From contig NZ_CP113797.1 in the NCBI RefSeq assembly GCF_026802175.1, positions 3,511,026-3,575,025 on the forward strand: DNA of 64,000 nucleotides. The letters run 5' to 3'. This document shows, piece after piece, positions 1-9,145 of this stretch (position 1 is its first letter; each line of letters begins with the position of its first letter). Under the pieces are notes generated by a model. The model searched no databases and was not told the origin of the DNA. It saw only the letters and a list, made by a program, of their open reading frames with translations. Origin of the DNA: Thermocoleostomius sinensis A174. GTDB lineage: Bacteria > Cyanobacteriota > Cyanobacteriia > Elainellales > Elainellaceae. Made by a program: the position numbers and the translations under genes.

Positions 1-1978
1 ATATCAAAATAACCCATTAGATACACAAGCAGAAATTGTCAAGTCGTTATCAGTCCTAGAAGCAACGATTCAAGCGCTAAATTTGACCGATGAAGAAGGG
101 GAACCAATCAAGCCTCAGGATTTAGCTGAACAATTGCAAGTGAAAGGAATTCCAGGCACAGACGTTCTGACAATTGCCTACGAATCAAATGATCCGGAAG
201 AGGCAGCGTTAGTCGTCAACCGCATTATGGAGGTATACCTAAAAGAAAATGTGCAGTCCAATCGGGCGGAGGCAGCCTCTGCCCGTGAGTTTATTGTGTC
301 GCAGTTGCCGAAAACAGAAGCGGCTGTTTTACAGGCGGATTTAAACCTGCGCCAGTTCAAGGAAGTAAACAATGTCATTGTTTTAGAGGAGGAAGCCCGA
401 TCGGCTGTTGAAACGATTTCCAAGTTAGAGGATCAAATTGCCCAAGCTCAGGCTCAACTGGCAGATTCAACGGCTCGTGTACAGCAGTTGCAAAGCCGAG
501 TTGGGCTGGTTCCTCAGCAGGCGGTTGCGCTCTCTGCTCTCAGTCAGTCAACGGGTGTGCAAGATGTGCTGGTGCAGTATCAAGAGGTACAGCGCCAGCT
601 TGCTGTGGAACAAACTCGCTATCGAGAAGGACATCCAGCGATTGACAATTTGCAGCGGCGCATTGATGCCTTAGAAGCGTTACTCCAAGAGCGCGTAACT
701 CAGGTGCTTGGCAGCCGCCAGTCAGTCTCATTCGGTGATTTGCAGTTGGGTGATGTCAAACGAGAACTAATCACGGACTTGGTGCAAACTGAGGCAGAAA
801 GATTAGGCATTGCGGGTCGGTTAAATGCGTTGCAGGGTGCTCAAGCTGTTTATAGAAGTAGAGCCAGTTCTCTCCCTCGCCTAGAGCAGACACAGCGCGA
901 ATTGGAACGAAAGTTGCAAGCAGCCCAGACCACCTATGAGGCCCTGTTGACACGATTACAGGAAATTCAAGTTGCAGAAAATCAGAATATTGGTAATGCT
1001 CGAATTGTTTCCCCAGCCATTATTCCCGAAGATCCAGTTGGCCCTCGAAAAGCGTTGATCTTAGCAGCAGGGGGAATGGCAGGCTTGCTATTGGCGATCG
1101 CCGCTGCGTTCGCTATTGACTTGGTCGATCGATCTGTGAAGACAGTCAAAGAAGCCAAGGAGCTATTTGGTTATACAGTTCTGGGAATTATTCCGGCATT
1201 AAGATCAACTGATAAAGCTCAACTGTATCAGGGGCAGACCGATTTATCGATTCCAAGCGTGATTACGCGCGATATTCCCAGATCACCCATCAGTGAAGCC
1301 TATCGGATGCTGCAAGCGAATCTGAAGTTTCTCAATTCAGACAAGCCGCTCAAGACGATTGTGGTGACGAGTTCAATTCCTAAAGAAGGAAAATCAGAAG
1401 TTGCTGCCAATTTAGCTACAGCGATTGCTCAGGTAGGGCGGCGAGTGTTACTGGTGGACGCAGATATGCGTCGTCCTGTGCAACATCATGTCTGGAATTT
1501 GACGAATTCAATCGGACTGAGTAATATCATCGTAGATCAAATTGATATTCGCAAAGCTGTACGAGAAGTTGTTCCGAATCTGGATGTACTGTCGGCAGGA
1601 GTAATACCGCCAAATCCTGTAGCTTTGCTAGATTCAAGACGGATGGCAGTTTTAGTATCAGATTTTGCGGAACAGTATGATTTTGTGATTTTTGATACGC
1701 CGCCGCTGTCAGGTACGGCCGATGCGGCTGTGCTAGGCAAAATGTCTGATGGAATGTTACTGGTTGTGCGTCCAGGTGTGATTGACTCAACTAATGCAGA
1801 GTCGGCTAGAGAGTTCTTGGTGCAATCCGGACAACGAGTTTTAGGTATGGTTATCAACGGGGTAGATGCAAAAACTGAACCCGATAGTTATTTCTATTAC
1901 GTTAAAGAATTTGATGCTGCTAGCTTGAATGGTGGAAATACCAATGCGATCGAAGAAGCAGTAGAAGCTCGACGCTAA
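1..1978 (+). CDS. Polysaccharide co-polymerase / tyrosine autokinase (Wzc type), 5'-truncated by window
   Basis: The reading frame is open to base 2, so the true start lies before the window. The visible part is the end of a Wzz-type chain-length domain: a long Gln/Glu-rich periplasmic coiled coil (to about base 990), a Pro-rich stretch and a second membrane helix (about 1050-1120). A cytoplasmic BY-kinase domain follows, with Walker A (SSIPKEGKS), Walker A' (VDADMRRP) and Walker B (VIFDTPP). The tail has a small tyrosine group (SYFYYV), the usual autophosphorylation region, though weaker than in E. coli Wzc. The family controls chain length and export of capsule or exopolysaccharide at the inner membrane. 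The Wza-type gene follows closely, so the two are probably co-transcribed. Family assignment is firm; the polymer is unknown. Confidence 0.93.
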   Translation, partial: YQNNPLDTQAEIVKSLSVLEATIQALNLTDEEGEPIKPQDLAEQLQVKGIPGTDVLTIAYESNDPEEAALVVNRIMEVYLKENVQSNRAEAASAREFIVSQLPKTEAAVLQADLNLRQFKEVNNVIVLEEEARSAVETISKLEDQIAQAQAQLADSTARVQQLQSRVGLVPQQAVALSALSQSTGVQDVLVQYQEVQRQLAVEQTRYREGHPAIDNLQRRIDALEALLQERVTQVLGSRQSVSFGDLQLGDVKRELITDLVQTEAERLGIAGRLNALQGAQAVYRSRASSLPRLEQTQRELERKLQAAQTTYEALLTRLQEIQVAENQNIGNARIVSPAIIPEDPVGPRKALILAAGGMAGLLLAIAAAFAIDLVDRSVKTVKEAKELFGYTVLGIIPALRSTDKAQLYQGQTDLSIPSVITRDIPRSPISEAYRMLQANLKFLNSDKPLKTIVVTSSIPKEGKSEVAANLATAIAQVGRRVLLVDADMRRPVQHHVWNLTNSIGLSNIIVDQIDIRKAVREVVPNLDVLSAGVIPPNPVALLDSRRMAVLVSDFAEQYDFVIFDTPPLSGTADAAVLGKMSDGMLLVVRPGVIDSTNAESAREFLVQSGQRVLGMVINGVDAKTEPDSYFYYVKEFDAASLNGGNTNAIEEAVEARR

Positions 1979-2051
1979 TACGGTGCAGAACCAATCGTTG
2001 AGCAATCAAAAATATATTTGCCTATCTATTCATCACATTCTCTATAAATTG

Positions 2052-3086
2052 ATGAGCATCAAGTATTTACTTTCAAGCATCGTTCTTGGAACGTTCTTGA
2101 TCCAATCTCCAACCTGGAGCCAAATTCAGCCAACGCCATCATCTTCGAATTCTGAAACTTATTCCAGTTTCACCAATCCAAGTTATGTTCTAGGTCCGGG
2201 CGATCAGGTACAGATTAGGGTCTACGACTATGAAGAATACACTGGGCAAAAAGTGATTCTGCCAGACGGCACAATCGCTTTACCTCTGATTGGTTCGTTG
2301 AATGCCGCTGGTTTGACAATAGAACAGTTAGAGCAAGCATTAACAACTCGCCTGCAAACATTGTTGGTGAACCCTGTGGTGACAGTAGAATTGTCCACAA
2401 CGCGTCCGGTGGTAGTTACCGTAGCAGGAGAAGTGCGTCGTCCTGGTCCAACTGAGTTGCAAGCATCCGCGACAGAGGGAGGGGTTCCGACTCTCAGTAA
2501 GGCGCTAAATGCAGCTGGTGGAATTACTCAAGACGCAGATATTCAACAGGTAACAATCAATCGACAAACCGCTAATAGTGGCTCACGGACAATCACGGTG
2601 AACTTGTGGGAGGCAATTTCTTCGAGTAATGCAGAATCAGATGTGATTTTGCTAGAGGGAGACTCGATTTATGTGCCGCGCTTGTCTGCGGATGCTCAGA
2701 TCGATCGCCGATTACTCGCTCGTTCTAGTTTTGCTCCTGAAACGATTCGCGTTCGAGTTGTTGGTGAAGTGAAAAATCCGGGTGAAATTCAAGTACCGCC
2801 TGAGAGTACGCTTTCCAGTGCGGTAGCGATTGCAGGAGGCCCAACCGAGGATGCCAGACTGAGTCGTGTTGCCTATATTCGCCTAAATGAAGAAGGTAGA
2901 GTTGAACAAGAGACGATCGATTTGCGCAACTTAACTGATAATTATCAAATTCAAGAAGGAGACGTTATTATTGTGCCGAAGCGATCGGATGTTTCAGTGA
3001 TTGATTTTGCAGGTCGCTTGTTTGGACCTTTAGGCGCGTTTTTAAACTTGATCAATGGTGCAAACAGTCTTTTTCAGAGTTTTTAA
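2052..3086 (+). CDS. Polysaccharide export protein, Wza type (Poly_export + SLBB)
   Basis: Periplasmic/outer-membrane export component paired with the upstream autokinase. I place the start at the ATG at 2052 because it begins directly with a signal peptide (MSIKYLLSSIVLGTFL, cleavage near SPTWSQ). A GTG at 1983 would add 23 residues with no secretory character. The mature protein opens with the Poly_export domain (YVLGPGDQVQIRVYDYEEY). It continues with SLBB-like beta-grasp repeats (VVTVAGEVRRPGPTEL and VRVVGEVKNPGEIQVPP). It ends with a hydrophobic segment that may sit at the membrane. There is no Cys right after the signal, so a lipoprotein form is not supported. About 345 residues is normal for cyanobacterial Wza homologues. 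Confidence 0.92.
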   Translation: MSIKYLLSSIVLGTFLIQSPTWSQIQPTPSSSNSETYSSFTNPSYVLGPGDQVQIRVYDYEEYTGQKVILPDGTIALPLIGSLNAAGLTIEQLEQALTTRLQTLLVNPVVTVELSTTRPVVVTVAGEVRRPGPTELQASATEGGVPTLSKALNAAGGITQDADIQQVTINRQTANSGSRTITVNLWEAISSSNAESDVILLEGDSIYVPRLSADAQIDRRLLARSSFAPETIRVRVVGEVKNPGEIQVPPESTLSSAVAIAGGPTEDARLSRVAYIRLNEEGRVEQETIDLRNLTDNYQIQEGDVIIVPKRSDVSVIDFAGRLFGPLGAFLNLINGANSLFQSF

Positions 3087-3410
3087 ATTTAAGCAATGGT
3101 ATTAACGGTATCCTTCGGGCTAATTTTTTATTCATCGCTAGGTGTACCATGAAAGAATCTAACTCAATTAGACTATCTTCTTTACATTCATTAAATAGTT
3201 CTATAAAATAGACCCAAACAAGACGATCCTTAATTCTGTTTTAGTTTACCTCTCTAGTTTTTGCTTAACGTAAAAGCTGGTTGCTAAATTGAATATTTAG
3301 AGTTAAATTTTCGGATTTTCTTTAAGGAGTTGGGCTTCGACGGTTGTTCAATCTCAGTCCCTCCCTCAAAGCCTTATCGTGGATAAATTGTACTATTCCA
3401 GGAGGCAACA
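3087..3410 (+). other. Intergenic, AT-rich, no gene seen
   Basis: This spacer holds no convincing ORF or RNA gene. It ends in a strong Shine-Dalgarno (AGGAGG, 3400-3405) placed five bases before the TTG at 3411, which decides the start of the next gene. Confidence 0.6.
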
Positions 3411-3827
3411 TTGCAGAAGAGGTGTGACCGAAATCGAAAACGATCGAAACGGCGAGCAATTTATTGTCCAATTCATCACTGTTATTTGGATAGTGTCAGT
3501 CAAAAATACCCGTTGTTTACCGATCGAGCCGGGCAACTCCAACAGCGGGGAATGAATCGTAGAGATGCGTTGCTGCTTATTGCCGATCGAACGGCTGTGC
3601 CATTACAGGGAGAATGGTTGGAAGCATTTTGGTGCAATCGATGTCAGAAAACGAAGTGGTATCATGTGTGTAAAAAAGGTGATTGCGCTTACACGGTAAG
3701 CACTGCGTCTAAAGAACTATGGTGCCAAGTCAGTGGAATAATTCATCCATCAAGTAATCCATCGGTGAGCGAATTTACCCAAAGGCAAGCTCGAGGAATT
3801 ACATTTAATAGATCAAATAATTTTTAA
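3411..3827 (+). CDS. Small Cys/His-containing conserved hypothetical protein
   Basis: A 138-residue basic protein starting at TTG. The start is fixed by AGGAGG five bases upstream. Two Cys/His groups are visible: YCPIHHCYLD (residues 18-27) and FWCNRCQKTKWYHVC (about 73-87), with further cysteines at about 92 and 104. This looks like a small zinc-binding fold, which is inference. The segment LFTDRAGQLQQRGMNRRDALLLIADRTAVPLQGEWLEAF resembles, from memory, hypothetical proteins recurring in cyanobacteria; no function is known to me. It lies between the Wza/Wzc pair and the flippase, on the same strand, so it may regulate or belong to the polysaccharide locus. The C-terminal 30 residues look disordered. 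Confidence 0.75.
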   Translation: MQKRCDRNRKRSKRRAIYCPIHHCYLDSVSQKYPLFTDRAGQLQQRGMNRRDALLLIADRTAVPLQGEWLEAFWCNRCQKTKWYHVCKKGDCAYTVSTASKELWCQVSGIIHPSSNPSVSEFTQRQARGITFNRSNNF

Positions 3828-4247
3828 TTTGTTTATTAAGTAGTAGCAAACCTTCTGTAAAGAGTGAAATTGAATTATCTAATTTCTGATGTTTTGGCTA
3901 AAAATAACCTAAGAATAGCTCAATTTACTGAATCCTTCTTTAAGGAATTCCTTTATTCTTTGCCAAGAACTTCTCTTCTAAAAAGACATATTTGTCTTGT
4001 TTAAGCAGAGCAAAATGATCGAGCTATTTTTGAAAATTGCCAATACAACCTAGATCTTTGTTAAACAAAGTATCGCAAAACTGAACTTGATTTACAGATG
4101 GCTTGTTTTCTTAAATTGATTTGATCACTGATATTTAATTCTGTGTTGAGCGCTGGTATTTATGATGCAAGTACTGAGATACTGACAACGAAAATAATGT
4201 TTTTATGCAACAAAATTTCTGCTTAAATTGCCAAACTAGACTTTTTT
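3828..4247. other. Intergenic, AT-rich; short palindrome
   Basis: No gene is supported. The only visible structure is a perfect 12-base palindrome (AAGGAATTCCTT, 3942-3953). The sequence is strongly AT-rich and probably carries the promoter of the flippase/glycosyltransferase run, but I cannot point to a reliable box. Confidence 0.4.
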
Positions 4248-5618
4248 ATGTCTTTGGAGGTACGTCATCTCTATGCTGAAGGGAGAATCTTAGTGATTAG
4301 TAGGGTATCTGTGTTAGTACAGAAACTTAGTCCTAGTTTACGTAAAGCAGCAGGCAATGCAACATGGTTGTTAGTCGATCGACTATTGCGATTGTTTCTA
4401 AGCTTACTGGTTGGTGCTTGGGTTGCTCGCTATCTTGCTCCTTCGCAGTATGGACTTTACAACTATGGGTTTGCCTTCGTCAGTTTATTTCAAACCTTTA
4501 CTGGCTTGGGGCTCCAACAAATTTTGGTTCGAGATCTAGTAAATAATTCAGAAGAAAAAGATGCAATTTTAGGTACTGCATTTTGGCTAAGAATAATAGC
4601 AGGGATGGTAACAGTGCCCCTCATCGTAGGACTAAATATATTGCTACGCCCAGATGATGCTATGGCACACTGGATAGTTGGTGCAATTTCATTAAGTCTT
4701 ATTTTCCAACCCTTTGATGTTATTGAATTTTGGTTTGTATCTCAAGTTCAATCAAAACAGACGGTTATTGCCAAAAGTGCAGCATTTTTTATAATTAATG
4801 CTTGTAAAGTGATATTGATTGTTTTAAGTGCACCTGTTTTAGCCTTTGCCATTGCTGTATCTGCAGAAGTGGCACTAAACGCTGTAGGTTTGGTCATTGC
4901 GTATCGTGCTCAAAGCAACTTCATGAAAATGTGGTTTTTTAGTTGTCGATGGGCTAAGAAATTATTGAAGGATAGCTGGACACTCATACTGTGTGCAATG
5001 GTCATTTCTATATACATGCGCACAGATCAATTGATGCTTGCACAGATGTCAGGAGATGAAGTGGTAGGACTATATTCAGCAGCAGCGAAGGTATCTGAAA
5101 TGTGGTTTTTTATTCCTGCAGCTCTAGTGCAATCAGCTACACCATCAATTATTGAAGCAAGACAATTTAATATGCGTTTATATTACAAACGCATTGAGAA
5201 ATTATTGAAAGTTATTGTTTTTTTATCTTACTGCATAGCCATTATTGTAACCCTTGGCTCTAGTTATGTAATCATTCTACTGTTTGGTGAGGATTTTAGT
5301 GATTCTGCTTCTATTCTTTCCATTCATATTTGGACAGGGGTATTTGTTTCTATGGGACTCGTTGCAGGTGTTTGGACAACGACGGAAGGACTTATGATAT
5401 TCTCATTTGTTGCAACGGCATCAGGAGCGGTGCTTAACATTTGCTTGAATTTGTTGCTTATCCCAATCTATGGAGGTATAGGTGCAGCAATTGCTACCGT
5501 TATTGCTCAGGTTATGGCTTCCTTCGCTGCGTTTTTAGTGTTTCCGCAAGCAAGATGCTTCTTCTTTTGCCAACTGAGAGCATTGTGCCCTAATCCATTT
5601 GTGCTTTTAAACAGATAA
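4248..5618 (+). CDS. Wzx-type oligosaccharide flippase (MOP superfamily)
   Basis: A very hydrophobic protein of about 456 residues with 12 or so predicted membrane helices, of the Polysacc_synt family that flips undecaprenyl-linked repeat units to the periplasm. Family features include the N-terminal helix with WVARYLAPSQYGLYNYGFAF, the DLVNNSEEKDAILGTAFWLR loop and the GEDFSDSASIL region before the last helices. The ATG at 4248 is listed, but a GTG at 4293 has a better-spaced Shine-Dalgarno (GGGAG 4281-4285, seven bases away) and would give about 441 residues. With the Wzy-like gene at 15058 and the Wza/Wzc pair it makes a complete Wzx/Wzy export route. Confidence 0.9.
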   Translation: MSLEVRHLYAEGRILVISRVSVLVQKLSPSLRKAAGNATWLLVDRLLRLFLSLLVGAWVARYLAPSQYGLYNYGFAFVSLFQTFTGLGLQQILVRDLVNNSEEKDAILGTAFWLRIIAGMVTVPLIVGLNILLRPDDAMAHWIVGAISLSLIFQPFDVIEFWFVSQVQSKQTVIAKSAAFFIINACKVILIVLSAPVLAFAIAVSAEVALNAVGLVIAYRAQSNFMKMWFFSCRWAKKLLKDSWTLILCAMVISIYMRTDQLMLAQMSGDEVVGLYSAAAKVSEMWFFIPAALVQSATPSIIEARQFNMRLYYKRIEKLLKVIVFLSYCIAIIVTLGSSYVIILLFGEDFSDSASILSIHIWTGVFVSMGLVAGVWTTTEGLMIFSFVATASGAVLNICLNLLLIPIYGGIGAAIATVIAQVMASFAAFLVFPQARCFFFCQLRALCPNPFVLLNR

Positions 5619-5947
5619 CCACAAATAGAAAATGTGAATGTCGTGATGGTTTAGTCATAGTGAGTGTGCTGTTTATTTCACTGTTCCACTTAACTGTGAT
5701 TGTTAACTGTGATTGAACAGATTTAATGATTCTGTTAATGCAAAAAAACTTTTGCATTAAATATGAAAATTTAGTATGTCGCAGTTTATTAAAACTAGAA
5801 ATACCTTAAACTATAGATGTTGAATTTAGTTGATTCCCAAACGCTATGTTTGTATCTTGAGATGAGGTATTTGGTACTTAGTCTTTGTAACTACCTGTTC
5901 ATTTCTAATACTTTTCTCTCTTTTTAGTTGCTAAATTTATAAATGTT
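5619..5947. repeat. Intergenic with 13-bp tandem repeat and 10-bp hairpin
   Basis: The 13-mer TTAACTGTGATTG occurs twice in tandem at 5690-5702 and 5703-5715. Just downstream is a perfect 10-bp hairpin (TAATGCAAAA 5736-5745, loop AAAC, TTTTGCATTA 5750-5759). It is AT-rich and has no T-run, so it is a poor intrinsic terminator. No gene is seen. Confidence 0.6.
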
Positions 5948-6880
5948 ATGAGATGTCCTAAATTAAGCGAATTACCTCCTCCTCCTCCTGGAAAGGAAGG
6001 TTGGCCATGGACTGAAGAAAGTGATGCTTTACCCGATCGAATGCTAAACGGTAAGCCTTGGCCTTTAATTAGCATTGTTACTCCTTCCTACAATCAAGGA
6101 GAATTTATCGAAGAAACCATTCGCTCTCTCCTGCTACAAGGTTATCCAAACCTGGAATACATTATTATTGACGGAGGTAGTATAGACAACAGTATCGAAG
6201 TGATCCGGAAGTATGAACCTTGGATAACCTACTGGACTAGTGAACCTGATCAAGGACAATCTAACGCTGTTAATAAAGGATTTCTCAAGAGTCATGGAAC
6301 TATATTGGCATGGCTTAATAGTGATGATACCTATGAGAAGAATGCGCTGTGTTCAGTGGCAACGCTGATGGTGCAAAAGCCGAATGTTGATGTAGTGTAT
6401 GGAAATGTGAAAGTGATAGATGAAGTCGGACAAACGCTAACTGAAGTTAGAACCGTTCCTTTTAATTCTCAAGCTTTTCTCTATGAAACTGTTCACATTG
6501 TTGCGCAAAGTGCGGTATTTTGGCGAAGTAAGTTGTTCTTTGAGGTAGGTAAGCTCAATGAAGAACTCCATTACTCAATGGATCGCGATTTGCTAGTCAA
6601 GTTTATGGAAAAAGGTGCTAATTTCGCTTTTCTAAGAGCACCACTTGGAACATATAGATGTCATCAGAGTAGCAAAACATTTGGAACGTCTAGTAAATCT
6701 CGTGCAGAGTTGTTGTCGTTAATACCATTTTCCAATGTGGTTCAACGTTCTGATTACACCTTTTGGCGATTGATTTATCGGTTACGCCAGATTGCTTATT
6801 TAAGCATTCAGGGTGATCTTCCTTATATGATTGCTCGACTGATTGCGCGATTTAAACCAAGCGCTTTTGACCGCTTGTGA
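5948..6880 (+). CDS. Glycosyltransferase family 2
   Basis: GT-A fold transferase of 310 residues. The nucleotide-sugar domain begins at about residue 37 (LISIVTPSYNQGEFIEETI). It continues with the acceptor Asp in IIIDGGSIDNS and the metal-binding motif in AWLNSDDTYEK. After that comes the usual FWRSKLFFEVGKLNE loop and an Asp (DRDLLVKF) of the catalytic-base type. It should add one sugar of the repeat unit on the cytoplasmic face; donor and linkage cannot be read from the sequence. The ATG at 5948 is the only sensible start. The Pro-rich N-terminus (LPPPPPGKEGWPW) is common in this GT2 subgroup. Confidence 0.9.
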   Translation: MRCPKLSELPPPPPGKEGWPWTEESDALPDRMLNGKPWPLISIVTPSYNQGEFIEETIRSLLLQGYPNLEYIIIDGGSIDNSIEVIRKYEPWITYWTSEPDQGQSNAVNKGFLKSHGTILAWLNSDDTYEKNALCSVATLMVQKPNVDVVYGNVKVIDEVGQTLTEVRTVPFNSQAFLYETVHIVAQSAVFWRSKLFFEVGKLNEELHYSMDRDLLVKFMEKGANFAFLRAPLGTYRCHQSSKTFGTSSKSRAELLSLIPFSNVVQRSDYTFWRLIYRLRQIAYLSIQGDLPYMIARLIARFKPSAFDRL

Positions 6881-6916
6881 ATTCCTGTTGTATTCACGCA
6901 ATATGGAGGTTAATTA

Positions 6917-7891
6917 ATGAATTCTCTACCAGAAATTGATGTGGTTCTATTATCTTGGAACCGTTCTCAAATGACAATTGAAACAATCAAAAGCATTCTT
7001 GAACAACAGGGAGTTAATCCAAAGATCTGGATTGTTGATCAAGGCAGTAAACGAGAAGAGCTTCAGTACCTCAAAGCGTTTATTAAACCCTATTCCAATA
7101 TTCACATCACTGAACTTGACCAAAATGTAGGTGTTCCTGGGGGGCGAAATATCGGTACTTATATGGGTAAGGCTCCCTATGCTGTTAGCATTGACAACGA
7201 TGCGGTCTTTGAATCAAACGACGCGCTCGAGAGAGTTGTTGAAATTTTTGACAGTGAACCTGAGATTGGTGTTATCAGTTTTCGCATCAAGAATTTTTAT
7301 ACGGGTCAGGATGACGAGTTATCATGGGCGTTTCCCAAAAAATTGAAGGAAAATTGCGAGTCACGGTTTTTTGCAACTTGTTTTGTTGGGTGTGGACATG
7401 CAATTCGTCGTAACATTTTTGAAACGGTTGAAGGATATGATGATGCTCTGTTTTTCTATTGGGAAGAAACCGACTTTTCATATCGTGTGATTAATCTTGG
7501 GTATCGATTAATTTATGAACCGCACATTTCAGTGCTTCATAAGGTTTCTCCAGAAGCCAGAATTAGTTGGGAAAACAACCGTTTTTATTACCTAGTTAGG
7601 AATGCAATATATATTGACTACAAGTATTATCAACAGATACCTAGAGTTGCTATTATTGCTTTAGGTTATTGTACAAAAGGTATCTTTAACTTCTTGCCTA
7701 AACAAACCGTTTTGGGCATTATTGATGGAACTAAAATGTGTTTTTCTCTAAAGCAAAGAAGGAATTTATCTGAATTGAATCTTACAGAATCATCTCGGCA
7801 ATATATTTGGCAACACAATCTTAGATATAGAGGAAGTTTTTGGCATCGAATTAGAAATGAAGTTCTGGTTAGCTTACCAGGACATAAATAA
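6917..7891 (+). CDS. Glycosyltransferase family 2
   Basis: A 324-residue GT2 enzyme, 36 bases behind the previous transferase with a good Shine-Dalgarno (ATGGAGG) upstream. Motifs are VVLLSWNRSQMTIETIKS at the N-terminus, the WIVDQGS strand, the NVGVPGGRNIG nucleotide-binding loop and the DND metal site (SIDNDAVFE, about residues 92-100). Further on are the GCGHAIRR and YWEETDFSYRV motifs typical of rhamnosyl-type GT2 enzymes. The likely role is adding a sugar to the lipid-linked repeat unit. The donor is not predictable. Confidence 0.9.
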   Translation: MNSLPEIDVVLLSWNRSQMTIETIKSILEQQGVNPKIWIVDQGSKREELQYLKAFIKPYSNIHITELDQNVGVPGGRNIGTYMGKAPYAVSIDNDAVFESNDALERVVEIFDSEPEIGVISFRIKNFYTGQDDELSWAFPKKLKENCESRFFATCFVGCGHAIRRNIFETVEGYDDALFFYWEETDFSYRVINLGYRLIYEPHISVLHKVSPEARISWENNRFYYLVRNAIYIDYKYYQQIPRVAIIALGYCTKGIFNFLPKQTVLGIIDGTKMCFSLKQRRNLSELNLTESSRQYIWQHNLRYRGSFWHRIRNEVLVSLPGHK

Positions 7892-8299
7892 TCATGAGTT
7901 CTATTAAAATCATCAGGGATAGTATTTAGTATAGTCTTTGAGTTGGAGAGAAAATAGCTTAACTCAAGTAAATTGAGCTACAAAATAAGCAAGTTTTGTC
8001 AGCCGACTTGTTGTAGTTTTTTCAAAGGCTTCTATGTTTGTGCGAGGCTCTTTTTCCATAGTATCTCTTCACGCACAAACTGTTGAACTTAAGCTTTGAA
8101 TTGATGGGATTGAAAGCTTGAAAAATTGACTGAGCATTTTCTTACTCTAGTAAGCCATTGATTACGGTCTCTACAGTTACTTATTACCCTATCGCTCCTT
8201 AGCTTCGCTCCTTAGCTCGATCTACGTATCGCGCTGAGCGACCTATCTAGTTCTCTACAAATAACTTCTACACTAAATAATGCGAGGTTTCATTGAATT
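7892..8299. repeat. Intergenic with 13-bp tandem duplication
   Basis: No gene is supported in this 408-base spacer. The 13-mer TCGCTCCTTAGCT is present twice in tandem (8192-8204 and 8205-8217). It is followed by a further CG-rich degenerate stretch, resembling a short tandemly repeated element. The next gene starts 82 bases later. Confidence 0.55.
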
Positions 8300-9100
8300 A
8301 TGGGGTCAACTATACAAAAATATCCGGAAATCAAACTTCTTCACACACGTTTTCATCAAATTACTTGTTGCGAACTACTCGATTACATTACTGATGTGGC
8401 AAAGCAACGCAAGAAAACAGTAGTTGGTAATGTAAACATACGAGCAATGAACTTTGCCTACACACAACCTTGGTTCCAAGATTTTATTAATACATCTGAC
8501 TTGGTTTTCTGTGATGGGTTTGGTGTTTTATTGGCAAGTAGATTGAGTGGATACAAGTTGGAATCGAAACATCGAACTACCTGTGCAGACTATCTTGACA
8601 AGCTGGCTAAAGCTTGTGAGAAGGAGAGTCTATCATTGTACCTGCTAGCAGGGAAACCCGGCGTTGTTGATCGAGCAATTGCTAAACTTAGTATCGTTGC
8701 ACCTAACCTTAAAATAGGAGGACATCACGGTTACTTTGAGAAGGAAGGTCATGAAAATGAAGCAATTGTTGCCGAGATCAACCAGTTTAAGCCTGATATT
8801 CTTTATGTTGGTTTTGGAATGCCGATTCAAGAACGCTGGATTCTTGACAATATGCACAAAATTGATACCCGTGTATTTCTGCCGCTTGGTGCTTGCCTCG
8901 ATTTCTATACAGGTACTCTGCCGCGTGCTCCTAAGTGGATTACTGATTCTGGGCTAGAATGGCTAGCGCGTTTGCTGACAGAGCCACGCCGACTTTGGGT
9001 GCGATATGTGATTGGTAATCCTCTTTTCTTTTACCGGATCTTCAAAGATATACTCTCTGAGCGTCTGAGAGCGTTAATGCAGCGCCCTGTCTCACTCTGA
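8300..9100 (+). CDS. WecG/TagA/CpsF family glycosyltransferase (GT26)
   Basis: A 266-residue transferase of the GT26 family, which includes WecG (UDP-ManNAcA) and TagA (UDP-ManNAc). The hallmarks are in order: VVGNVNIRAMNFAYTQP, the acidic FCDGFGVLLAS loop, RTTCADYLDKL, the LAGKPGVVDRA Rossmann turn, ILYVGFGMPIQERWI and FLPLGACLDFYTG. The C-terminal EWLARLLTEPRRLWVRY segment is the amphipathic membrane-association tail of the family. It probably adds the second sugar to a lipid-linked primer, which makes the loss of the initiating transferase downstream (16410) notable. The ATG at 8300 matches the family start. Confidence 0.93.
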   Translation: MGSTIQKYPEIKLLHTRFHQITCCELLDYITDVAKQRKKTVVGNVNIRAMNFAYTQPWFQDFINTSDLVFCDGFGVLLASRLSGYKLESKHRTTCADYLDKLAKACEKESLSLYLLAGKPGVVDRAIAKLSIVAPNLKIGGHHGYFEKEGHENEAIVAEINQFKPDILYVGFGMPIQERWILDNMHKIDTRVFLPLGACLDFYTGTLPRAPKWITDSGLEWLARLLTEPRRLWVRYVIGNPLFFYRIFKDILSERLRALMQRPVSL

Positions 9101-9145
9101 TGTAGTTCGACTTGAAACATTAAGTGCCTCTCTTGATTAGACAGT

